From contig SFFY01000021.1 of the NCBI GenBank assembly GCA_004556745.1, positions 1-35,589 on the forward strand: 35,589 bases of DNA, written 5' to 3'. Origin of the DNA: Bacteroidales bacterium (GTDB taxonomy: Bacteria; Bacteroidota; Bacteroidia; Bacteroidales; Bacteroidaceae). The translations under genes were made by a program, and so were the position numbers. The first letter of the stretch is position 1. Every line of letters begins with the position of its first letter. The notes under the pieces are model-generated. The model was not told the origin of the DNA. It saw nothing but the letters and a program-made list of their open reading frames with translations, and did not search any database. Shown here one piece after another: positions 6,875 through 12,944 of this stretch.

Positions 6875-7083
6875 CACAGGAAGAACTTGACAAGATCGTT
6901 GCTAACCGCGCAAAGATTACCGATATGGCCGGTTACGAAGTCCTTCACTCGGGCTACGACAATTCCTTCGAGTACCGCCTCGGGCAGGATATCGAGATCA
7001 AGGACTTCGACCTTATGTACAACGTGGAATGCACTAGCGGGTTCCACTTCTTCAGGACTCGTAATGAAGCGGAGGAATACTAA
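6871..7083 (+). CDS. DUF5758-like small phage protein
   Basis: 70 aa. The C-terminal 'CTSGFHFFRTRNEAEEY' closely matches the 'C.sGIHFF.tReEA..Y' signature that I recall at the end of DUF5758 domains in phage proteins, preceded by an acidic 'QDIEIKDFDL' strand region as in that domain. Function of the domain is not known. Starts by ATGA overlap and ends by overlap with the next gene. Confidence 0.6.
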   Translation: MTQEELDKIVANRAKITDMAGYEVLHSGYDNSFEYRLGQDIEIKDFDLMYNVECTSGFHFFRTRNEAEEY

Positions 7084-7424
7084 TGATCGAATTGAAAGTA
7101 ATAGACGTTGACAAGATGGCAGATGTGAGGTCGTTGAGTGGCCAGTTTTATAGAAAGTCCGAAGTCGACAAGACAATTCTAAGTCTGGAATATATATGTG
7201 AGAATTATAGATGCGATTGTGACAATCTTGGAATTATTACAGATAAATTGAAGAAGGCTGGACGCTCACTTCGGCATAATATGAACCACCAGAAGAACAA
7301 ACGCTGCATGGCGATGGCGCAAGTTCTTGAGCACGTATGCCCAATCACGAATCGGAAAGCAAAGTGGCGTGACAAATGGCACAAGCGTTGGCTTGAACTT
7401 GCCGATAAATTCAAGGAGGCGTGA
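7083..7424 (+). CDS. Hypothetical protein, 113 aa
   Basis: Starts by TAATG. AT-richer than its neighbours. Five cysteines, including 'ICENYRCDCDN', and a basic C-terminal half ending 'WRDKWHKRWLELADKFKEA'. No family recognised. Confidence 0.7.
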   Translation: MIELKVIDVDKMADVRSLSGQFYRKSEVDKTILSLEYICENYRCDCDNLGIITDKLKKAGRSLRHNMNHQKNKRCMAMAQVLEHVCPITNRKAKWRDKWHKRWLELADKFKEA

Positions 7425-7425
7425 G

Positions 7426-7584
7426 ATGGCTGAACTGAAACTAACCAATAACCAATGCAAATACTGCAACGTGGAAATTGACGAAGGGAAGCCGTTGTGC
7501 GGTGACATCGTTAACGAAGGCGATGTTGTCAACATCGTAAAAACTAACTCTGTCCTAAATGTGGGCGCAAACTTAAGGAGGTGA
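7426..7584 (+). pseudogene. Zinc-ribbon protein gene with 2-bp frame disruption
   Basis: The 52-aa frame begins with a first zinc knuckle, 'NNQCKYCNVEIDEGKPLC', but ends in SVLNVGANLRR. Read one frame over from 7551, the same DNA gives CPKCGRKLKEVK, the expected second knuckle. Removing one CT from the ACTCTG at 7547-7552 would join both knuckles in one frame. A stop at 7545-7547 in the alternative frame rules out an earlier simple slip. So this is a broken gene, a sequencing error, or a protein that lost its second knuckle. GGAGG precedes ATG 7426. Confidence 0.6.
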
Positions 7585-7588
7585 AGTG

Positions 7589-7792
7589 ATGTGTGAGTTA
7601 TGCGAACCAGGAGAATACAAGTCTCTACCTATAGGCAAGAATATTCTGACACTCATTCCAAATAACTCCAAGATGAAAATGCAAGGTAATAGAATCCTTA
7701 TGGAATTCGAATTGAACGAACTAGAATACGAAGCTACGATGACTGTGAACTACTGCCCGCAATGTGGGCGCAAACTTACGGAGGACAATTAA
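7589..7792 (+). CDS. Zinc-ribbon protein, 67 aa
   Basis: ATG 7589 follows AAGGAGG at good spacing. N-terminal CELC and C-terminal CPQCGRKL form a split four-cysteine zinc ribbon around a beta-rich middle. This layout is common among small phage proteins of unknown function. The region coding the second knuckle shares an 18-bp exact repeat with the broken gene just upstream, so the two are probably paralogues. Stop overlaps the next ATG. Confidence 0.75.
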   Translation: MCELCEPGEYKSLPIGKNILTLIPNNSKMKMQGNRILMEFELNELEYEATMTVNYCPQCGRKLTEDN

Positions 7793-7968
7793 TGGCAATA
7801 GAATTGCACCACTTACAACCCAGCCACGACGACGAGCTGTCTCGCCTGAAAGCACGCATCGCATATCTGGAAGCACTTAATCACGACCTGTGCGAGCGCG
7901 TGACAGATAACGACGATATACGACTGCACTGGGAGGAGATAGAGCAGACGAAGGCCGAGAACGATTAG
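7792..7968 (+). CDS. Short coiled-coil protein, last gene of early operon 2
   Basis: 58 aa, starting by TAATG after GGAGG. 'DELSRLKARIAYLEALNHDL' is a heptad-like coiled coil. Acidic overall. A good terminator follows at 8048. Confidence 0.7.
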   Translation: MAIELHHLQPSHDDELSRLKARIAYLEALNHDLCERVTDNDDIRLHWEEIEQTKAEND

Positions 7969-8047
7969 CCGGAACTACTATTGGGCGCACCGCGATGAAC
8001 TGAACGCCGAATCGAAACGGTGGCGCAAGCCAAAAACCCTTAAATTC

Positions 8048-8070
8048 AGCCCGTTTTCGGGCTTTTTTTT
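8048..8070 (+). terminator. Rho-independent terminator of early operon 2
   Basis: AGCCCG-TTTT-CGGGCT is followed directly by an unbroken T run to 8070. Perfect 6-bp stem and tetraloop; the clearest terminator in the window. Confidence 0.9.
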
Positions 8071-8107
8071 GTTTATAAAAATTTTACATATTTTTATAAA
8101 AAATATA

Positions 8108-8136
8108 TTGACAAGTTATAAAAAATTATGTATATT
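8108..8136 (+). promoter_or_regulatory. Sigma70-like promoter for the 8169-8567 cassette
   Basis: TTGACA (8108-8113), 17-bp spacer, TATATT (8131-8136), in an AT-rich stretch right after a terminator. Identical hexamers and spacer to the early promoter at 154-182. Confidence 0.8.
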
Positions 8137-8168
8137 ATGAACACAAACACAACAACGAGGTTAATGAA

Positions 8169-8366
8169 ATGAGACATCAGAACAACATTAAGACTTTATT
8201 CATCGAATACGGGCTTGAATACGAGGGAATGTATCGACGTTATGCAAAAAGCGAAAAGCTGTTCGCCAAATTAACAAAAGATGACAAGGTGATTTGGCGT
8301 AACATCTACAAAAGAAACGGTAACGAATACATCAAGTACGACGGCCGAGAATTCTTCTTCGACTAG
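8169..8366 (+). CDS. Hypothetical protein, 65 aa, cassette gene 1
   Basis: Preceded by its own promoter and ACGAGG. AT-rich compared with the early operons. Charged and aromatic, ending 'KYDGREFFFD'. It is the first gene of a two-gene unit closed by the hairpin at 8572. No family recognised; a moron or toxin-antitoxin role is possible only by layout. Confidence 0.75.
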   Translation: MRHQNNIKTLFIEYGLEYEGMYRRYAKSEKLFAKLTKDDKVIWRNIYKRNGNEYIKYDGREFFFD

Positions 8367-8390
8367 TCTTCTTCGACAAAGGCGAATAAA

Positions 8391-8567
8391 ATGGGTTATA
8401 CAACTTTGAGGCCTACCAGCATCACGCCGAAGGCGCATGAGATGGCAAAGAACGAAGCCAAACGGCGCGAAGAAATGGGCATCCCGTCCAGCATTACAGC
8501 AGTCATTTCAGAAGCCGTAATCGACAAGTACGGCGAGAGAAGCACAAAAAAAGTATCAAAGAAATAA
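8391..8567 (+). CDS. Ribbon-helix-helix-like protein, cassette gene 2
   Basis: 58 aa. 'RPTSITPKAHEMAKNEAKRR' followed by 'GIPSSITAVISEAVIDKYGE' has the strand-helix-helix form of antitoxin-type RHH proteins. The ribosome site is weak (GGCG). An 11-bp direct repeat, TCTTCTTCGAC, spans the junction with the gene before (8353-8363 and 8367-8377). Likely a DNA-binding regulator of the cassette. Confidence 0.65.
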   Translation: MGYTTLRPTSITPKAHEMAKNEAKRREEMGIPSSITAVISEAVIDKYGERSTKKVSKK

Positions 8568-8571
8568 ACTA

Positions 8572-8596
8572 CCCTGCACTGAAAGTGCAGGGTTTT
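8572..8596 (+). terminator. Hairpin plus T4 ending the cassette, also an IS200-type end hairpin
   Basis: CCCTGCACT-GAA-AGTGCAGGG is a perfect 9-bp stem with a 3-nt loop followed by TTTT. It lies 5 nt after the RHH stop and can terminate plus-strand transcription. Its core TGCACTGAAAGTGCA recurs at 8926-8940, so it also marks one end of the IS relic. Confidence 0.7.
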
Positions 8597-8632
8597 GTAT
8601 GTCGTATGCGGATGGGTAGGGAATGAAATTCC

Positions 8633-8884
8633 CTACTCTCCCTCTAAAATCCAGTTGTCCGAATTTGAATTAGGCATTTCTTTGTGGTGTTCTAGGTACT
8701 CCTGCACCATTTCGTCCGTTATCACACCAGTGCTCCAGACTCCATACCCAATGGCCCAGAAATGCCTCCCCCAATATTGTTTCCGCAAACCGGGGTACTC
8801 CTCCTGCAAAATATTCGATGTCCTACCCTTCAGCTTTTTGACCAGTTCACTCACGCTATGCGTCGTCTTCCGATATTTGGCCAT
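8633..8884 (-). pseudogene. tnpA: IS200-like TnpA with internal deletion, HUH motif lost
   Basis: 83 aa in one open frame. Residues 1-9 match the start of IS200-type TnpA. The rest, from SVSELVKKLKGRTS through 'KQYWGRHFWAIGYGVWSTG' to 'ITDEMVQEYLEHH', matches the C-terminal half. The central part with the metal-binding HUH motif (about 70 residues) is missing, and the joint falls in the similar 'HSV.(D/E)L' stretch present in both halves. Tyr63 in the final helix is at the place of the catalytic tyrosine. It cannot be an active Y1 transposase, but could still bind hairpin DNA. Confidence 0.75.
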
Positions 8885-8940
8885 GTCCCAAAGTTAGCCA
8901 AACATTTTTAGAAACTGAAAGTCGCTGCACTGAAAGTGCA

Positions 8941-9222
8941 TGGTTTTAACCATTTTTTGGACAATGAACGCAAACAACTCACGCCCCAAATGGCCGTTTG
9001 CCTACAGGCAGATTTACAAAATATGCATGTACCAAAACGATGCGGCAGGCCTAAGCCGGTCGCAGACGTGAGCGTTCACCTTATTCTCCTTGTTCGTGAA
9101 AGTGTCTAGTTTTCAAGAGGAGAACAAGAGCAAAAACTCTATTTGCAAAGAAATATAGATTTTTGGAATGGAAAAAGATGACACTTGCCGTTTTTGTTGC
9201 AAAAAAGCGACCTAAAACCGTG
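8941..9222. other. Non-coding stretch between IS relic and late terminator
   Basis: No well-supported gene. A palindrome ATGGTTTTAACCAT (8940-8953) is followed by T6 and may act as a second plus-strand terminator. A 35-codon frame at 8964-9071 lacks a ribosome site. CTTGTTC near 9087 and GAACAAG near 9122 could pair weakly. Confidence 0.4.
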
Positions 9223-9249
9223 AAAACCGGCCCCTGCGGACCGGTTTTT
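9223..9249 (-). terminator. Terminator of the late transcript (possibly bidirectional)
   Basis: AAAACCGG (9223-9230) and CCGGTTTT (9241-9248) form an 8-bp stem around a 10-nt loop, with T runs available on either strand. It lies about 30 nt after the last late gene stop, so it probably ends the 26-kb minus-strand unit. Confidence 0.75.
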
Positions 9250-9277
9250 GACTAAAAAATGCGTGCCAAGGCCCTAG

Positions 9278-9676
9278 TTAAAGGAGCCCGTGTTCTTCCG
9301 CTAAAACAAGTTCCGTAACATTCCGGCACAGCATCGTGACCATAGTCTCGGCAAGCGCTGAATCAAACAACGACGGATCCGTAGTCGGTCTGGCATAATT
9401 TCGGCCCATGCCGACCAGGATACACCCCTGCGAGTCCTTGGCGGTATTCCCACGGTGAATTCGAATGCCCCTTGACGATGGCACAACCGAGTTCCACATC
9501 AGCGGAAGCTCGCGCTTGAACTTCGGAGACTTGGTGTTCTGCACATAGTACGCCCCTGTCGGTATCGCCTTTGACGCGTTCTCGAGCGTGTAGCAGACTA
9601 GGGTTCCGTTAATATACAGCTTGCCCAGGATTGCTTTGTCGCCCTTGACGTCGCGAATCAAAGTGAGCATACCCAT
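9278..9676 (-). CDS. DUF5675-family protein, probable lysis enzyme
   Basis: 132 aa from ATG 9676, which overlaps the preceding stop (TAATG) with GGAGG upstream. The order 'KAIPTGAYYVQNTKSPKFKR', then 'SSRGIRIHRGNTAKDSQGCI' with LVG fits DUF5675, whose conserved IH.GN....GC(I)LVG residues recall L,D-transpeptidase-like active sites. It is the last gene of the late operon, next to a DUF1353 protein and small membrane proteins, so a role in cell-wall breakdown at lysis is likely. The enzymatic activity is inferred. Confidence 0.75.
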   Translation of the reverse strand: MGMLTLIRDVKGDKAILGKLYINGTLVCYTLENASKAIPTGAYYVQNTKSPKFKRELPLMWNSVVPSSRGIRIHRGNTAKDSQGCILVGMGRNYARPTTDPSLFDSALAETMVTMLCRNVTELVLAEEHGLL

Positions 9677-10167
9677 TACGCCACCTCCTTCGGGATCCAC
9701 AGCGTGGACACCAACTTTCTGTTTGCGTAGCACCAGTCGATAGGCTTAGGCTCACCGTACCACGAATCCGAAAGGCTTACAGATAGCTGGATAACGGCGC
9801 ACTTCGTCGGTCGGTACTCGGCAATGTCACGCAGCATAGCGTATAGCAGCACATTCGTGTCCTTGAAGCTCAAGTCCTGGCCGTATCCGTTGCAATCGTG
9901 TACGAACCAGCACAGAATCTCGTATATGTTGCCTAGATTGGGTGCGTACCAGTCCACGATTTTCGGGCCGCTGCGTCCGTCGAACACGAATCCCGGCGCA
10001 GTCTGTACGTGCAGTGTACCTTGGTTCGTTACAACAGAAACTCGCACGCCGCCGTCAAGCGGGTAGCGTCTAGCGTCGTTCGTATGCAGCCGTTCAAGCA
10101 GATGCCGCCCCGACGAAAACTCGAATCCCTGCACTCTTATCGTTGACTTGTGAAGACGATTCTTCAT
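9676..10167 (-). CDS. DUF1353-family protein (lysis module)
   Basis: 163 aa from ATG 10167, chosen for GGAGG 8 nt upstream. 'TAPGFVFDGRSGPKIVDWYA' and 'ILCWFVHDCNGYGQDLSFKD' match the GF..DG.S.P and HD....  signatures of DUF1353, a family often found next to phage endolysins. Biochemical role is not established. Confidence 0.75.
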   Translation of the reverse strand: MKNRLHKSTIRVQGFEFSSGRHLLERLHTNDARRYPLDGGVRVSVVTNQGTLHVQTAPGFVFDGRSGPKIVDWYAPNLGNIYEILCWFVHDCNGYGQDLSFKDTNVLLYAMLRDIAEYRPTKCAVIQLSVSLSDSWYGEPKPIDWCYANRKLVSTLWIPKEVA

Positions 10168-10172
10168 ACTCT

Positions 10173-10265
10173 CTACCTCCATCCGTTCCAGTCGTCCTCG
10201 TCGAAGAATATCCACCCCACGACAAGGATCAACGCAAAGAAAATGACGAGGACCATCGCGTTCAT
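10173..10265 (-). CDS. 30-aa single-pass membrane peptide in lysis module
   Basis: ATG 10265 follows GGAGGAAG embedded in the end of the upstream gene; the frame stops at 10173, just before the ribosome site of the DUF1353 gene. MNAMVLVIFFALILVVGWIF is a transmembrane segment followed by an acidic tail (DEDDWNGWR). Position and topology fit a small holin-like or spanin-like lysis peptide. Confidence 0.55.
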   Translation of the reverse strand: MNAMVLVIFFALILVVGWIFFDEDDWNGWR

Positions 10266-10267
10266 CG

Positions 10268-10528
10268 CTACTTCCTCCCTGCCCTGATCTCTCCGATCAG
10301 CTGATTCAATAGTTCGTTGTTCCGGTCCATCTTCTGGTCCAGGACCTTGAAGTTGGAATCCCCGTCGTCTAGCCGCTTGTCGTGGTGCCGCATGTCGTTC
10401 TCAATCACGGCCATGCGCTCGTCAAGTCCCTTCTTAGCCTCTTCAGCCTTGCGGTCCGAGTGCAGGCTCTTTGCAATACCGCCAAGCCCGGCTATAAGTG
10501 CCCCTATGTCAATGCCAGTGATGTCCAT
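10268..10528 (-). CDS. Small coiled-coil protein, XhlA-like (lysis module)
   Basis: 86 aa from ATG 10528 (TAATG overlap). A short hydrophobic N-terminus (IDIGALIAGLGGIAKSL) precedes a charged coiled coil ('DERMAVIENDMRHHDKRLDD'). This recalls small holin partners such as the XhlA group, though the hydrophobic and coiled-coil order is reversed relative to XhlA. Placement among lysis genes supports an accessory role. Confidence 0.55.
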   Translation of the reverse strand: MDITGIDIGALIAGLGGIAKSLHSDRKAEEAKKGLDERMAVIENDMRHHDKRLDDGDSNFKVLDQKMDRNNELLNQLIGEIRAGRK

Positions 10529-11304
10529 TATGCGTACTCTCCACCTACAACATATACATGCTGGCCCGAACACACTACCTGTACTGCTGCGTAAGACGGA
10601 ATCGTGAACGAACGACGGAGGTGCGAGCCGGTAATCGGAGAAAGTGTAATTCCGCTAGACGTGTCGTTGAATATGAACGCTAACTGCTTGTCTCCAAGGC
10701 CGTCAATCTTAGAATAGATATCGGACGCGCTTGCATTCCATACATGATTAGTCAATGAGAGCCCGCCGAAAGCATCAAGATTGCCCGTCACCTTTAATCC
10801 ACCGCCTACCTGCGTTGGGCCTAGCAGCAGAGGCTCGTTGTCCTGGCCAGGCGCATTGTTCCTCACAAGACGCTTCTTGACCTGGATTGTAGTCACGCCT
10901 TCGCCGTGTGCGTCAATCGTGTCGGCCTGCAAGTTGGTCGTGCCGACATTGCCTGCTTCAAGGCCGTACAGTCCCGAAATAGTCGGCTGATGGTTTCCGG
11001 GAACCCATTCGGAGTCTCCGACCCTGAAATTTTTCTTCGCCTCGATAGTGCCTGCGTCAATCGCGTAGAAGTTGACGATTACAGGATTACCGCTAGACGT
11101 CTTGATTCCTGCTGTCGTACCGATGGTCATGCCGTCAAGCTTGTTGGCCTTGATGTACTCGATAATCTCAGCCACCGTGAATGCACGGTGACGATTGCTG
11201 CCAGTGCCGTGGTCGAAGGGCAAGAGGTCGTCGTCGCTGATATGCTGTTCCTGTGCTACCGTCCTGTCCCTGATTACCTGAATAGTCGTGATGTGCTGTG
11301 CCAT
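10528..11304 (-). CDS. Tail fibre-associated protein, 258 aa
   Basis: First residues 'MAQHITTIQVIRDRTVAQEQ' are followed by beta-rich, Gly/Thr/Asn-rich sequence and a C-terminal 'NDTSSGITLSPITGSHLRRS' region typical of fibre tips. Sits at the end of the fibre gene cluster. GAAAGGAGC precedes the start. Likely part of the host-recognition apparatus; no specific fold recognised. Confidence 0.6.
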   Translation of the reverse strand: MAQHITTIQVIRDRTVAQEQHISDDDLLPFDHGTGSNRHRAFTVAEIIEYIKANKLDGMTIGTTAGIKTSSGNPVIVNFYAIDAGTIEAKKNFRVGDSEWVPGNHQPTISGLYGLEAGNVGTTNLQADTIDAHGEGVTTIQVKKRLVRNNAPGQDNEPLLLGPTQVGGGLKVTGNLDAFGGLSLTNHVWNASASDIYSKIDGLGDKQLAFIFNDTSSGITLSPITGSHLRRSFTIPSYAAVQVVCSGQHVYVVGGEYA

Positions 11305-11325
11305 GGTTTATGCTCCTTTCATAAA

Positions 11326-11451
11326 TTAGTATTGAAGTTTATCTGCGCTTATTAGCGCATTCCAAAGGTCGTGGGTCATACTAGCTGCTGAATCCGTAGG
11401 AGTTGCAACGAACATACAATTAACAGCTCTAGCAGTATTAATTCGTTTCAT
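11326..11451 (-). CDS. Small hypothetical protein between tail genes, 41 aa
   Basis: ATG 11451 lies 8-9 nt after AGGAGC and the frame closes at 11326, 22 nt before the next gene. Sequence 'MKRINTARAVNCMFVATPTD' then 'SAASMTHDLWNALISADKLQ'. Good ribosome site and snug fit support translation; function unknown. Confidence 0.6.
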   Translation of the reverse strand: MKRINTARAVNCMFVATPTDSAASMTHDLWNALISADKLQY

Positions 11452-11464
11452 TTTTTAGCTCCTA

Positions 11465-12217
11465 TTAAGTAACGCTAGACGTGAATGCGTAGCACCAGTG
11501 AATCCTTGCTCGATAGTTGTCATTATTCGGTCTTATGACTATAGGGAGCGACACATAACGGCTAGAACCGCTCGAGCGCCAGTAGTAGTGCCTGAAGGTT
11601 GAATCCGAATTAACATTGTCCAGTTTTTTATTCGAGCCTGTACCTGATGCATTGATTCGACCTATGTACACATCTGGTGCGGTACTGTTGTTCGAATTTG
11701 TCTGATTGACAAAAACATGGATTTCGAAAGAAACCATCGGCCTGCTAGCATCTATCAGATAACCTCCTGGTAGATACCCCGAAAAGCTACCGATGGTAGT
11801 CTTCACGTTGTTGTAGACGAAAGATACGTCGCAGTATTTAGTTGGATTTTTCACGACAGAATGGTACACAGTCGAGTTCCCAAAATATGTACGATTGCTT
11901 ACAGTAGGTATCGCGAAATTATACGGATTGCTCGACGTAGAACTTGATGCGGTTGAAGTCCCGGTGGATATGAGATGGCCATGTGTCGAGAATGTCAGAG
12001 GATTAGCGACAATCGCTCCCTTTTCTAGATCAGCGATGTCAGCATCCTTCATTGCGCAGAAATTGGTGATGACAGTCCCGGTCGTACCGGCGTAAGGGAA
12101 TACATATCGTGTACCTATCTTGACAAGGCGAGGACGCATGATATGTTGTTTACCACTAGTACCAGTACTAGTACTGACATACGTAACAGGAACAAGCTGT
12201 GTAGAGATTTGCGGCAT
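11465..12217 (-). CDS. Tail fibre/receptor-binding-like protein, 250 aa
   Basis: Beta-rich, Ser/Thr/Asn-rich (STGTSTASSSTSSNPYN), aromatic at the C-terminus, AT-richer than baseplate genes. Located between other fibre genes. Such composition and place suggest a distal fibre or receptor-binding protein, with no specific domain recognised. Confidence 0.6.
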   Translation of the reverse strand: MPQISTQLVPVTYVSTSTGTSGKQHIMRPRLVKIGTRYVFPYAGTTGTVITNFCAMKDADIADLEKGAIVANPLTFSTHGHLISTGTSTASSSTSSNPYNFAIPTVSNRTYFGNSTVYHSVVKNPTKYCDVSFVYNNVKTTIGSFSGYLPGGYLIDASRPMVSFEIHVFVNQTNSNNSTAPDVYIGRINASGTGSNKKLDNVNSDSTFRHYYWRSSGSSRYVSLPIVIRPNNDNYRARIHWCYAFTSSVT

Positions 12218-12229
12218 ATCCGCACCTCA

Positions 12230-12934
12230 TTATACGAAGTAAAGTGTGTTGGCATCGGTGCCGGTTGAGCCCACTACTATGTTCCAGCCGTTCCATTTCA
12301 GTGAGTCGCCTACCTGCACGTTTCTTGCATAGACATCTTTAATTCTAGCGACGTTATCTGTTCTGCTTATATATGCTGCAAGAAGATACGACTCACTCAT
12401 TGTTGACGGGCTAGTTTGTTGTGCAGTTACTTTTTTTATCCCATTGCCGTCAAATCCTACGGCAATTTTAGTTCCTTTGGTACTATTCCAGTCATCAAGC
12501 TGATTAGCTGTACCAGATTTATTAGCCTCACCCGCAACTCTGGCGTAATCCACATTACCTGAAGAATTAGACCACCCCGAATCAGACAATTTGTACAACT
12601 GTATCGAACCATATGTATTGCTGCCAGCAGCATCACCGTATGCATCGCTGTCCAGCATCCAGACGAATTGTGTTATGTTGTCGCCATTGAATTGTACTCT
12701 GTACAGAGGAAGGTAGTACGAAGTAGTGTACGCTCCACTACCCGCCTTGCCTACTCTAAGTATCAATTTTTTACCGTTGGAATTGTCAAATTCCGACAAA
12801 ACGTCTGCAAACGAAGTAGTGCCGTAATCGACATAAAAAACATCGGAACCCGGTGACGGTATCTTGCTACTGATATACCACTTGATTTTCTCCCACAGCG
12901 TCTCCAAGCCGGGATAGTCAAGATATTTAGCCAT
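12230..12934 (-). CDS. Tail fibre protein, 234 aa
   Basis: N-terminus 'MAKYLDYPGLETLWEKIKWY' is nearly the same as that of the next upstream fibre ('MAKYLDLNGLTTFWTKVKSW'), so the two share an attachment module. The rest is beta-rich and Gly/Ser/Asn-rich, AT-rich in DNA. Probably an alternative or additional fibre docking at the same baseplate site. Confidence 0.7.
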   Translation of the reverse strand: MAKYLDYPGLETLWEKIKWYISSKIPSPGSDVFYVDYGTTSFADVLSEFDNSNGKKLILRVGKAGSGAYTTSYYLPLYRVQFNGDNITQFVWMLDSDAYGDAAGSNTYGSIQLYKLSDSGWSNSSGNVDYARVAGEANKSGTANQLDDWNSTKGTKIAVGFDGNGIKKVTAQQTSPSTMSESYLLAAYISRTDNVARIKDVYARNVQVGDSLKWNGWNIVVGSTGTDANTLYFV

Positions 12935-12944
12935 TTGCGACCTC

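Larger units (their letters stand above)
8572..8940 (-). mobile_element. IS200/IS605-family relic with hairpin ends
   Basis: A minus-strand TnpA remnant is bracketed by subterminal hairpins in the way of IS200/IS605 elements: TGCACTGAAAGTGCA at 8926-8940 on the tnpA 5' side, and two 9-bp, GAA-looped hairpins on its 3' side (8572-8592 and GTAGGGAAT-GAA-ATTCCCTAC at 8616-8636). About 370 bp in all, roughly half of a typical IS200-like element, consistent with an internal deletion. Precise element boundaries cannot be set without an empty-site comparison. Confidence 0.7.

Noticed and set aside
7536..7553. Programmed -1 frameshift at GTAAAAACT in the zinc-ribbon gene.
   Set aside because: The -1 frame meets TAA at 7545-7547 before the CPKCGRK codons.
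8964..9071. A 35-codon plus-strand frame (MNANNSRPKWPFAYRQIYKI...).
   Set aside because: No ribosome site, no promoter, lies after likely terminators, no recognisable content.
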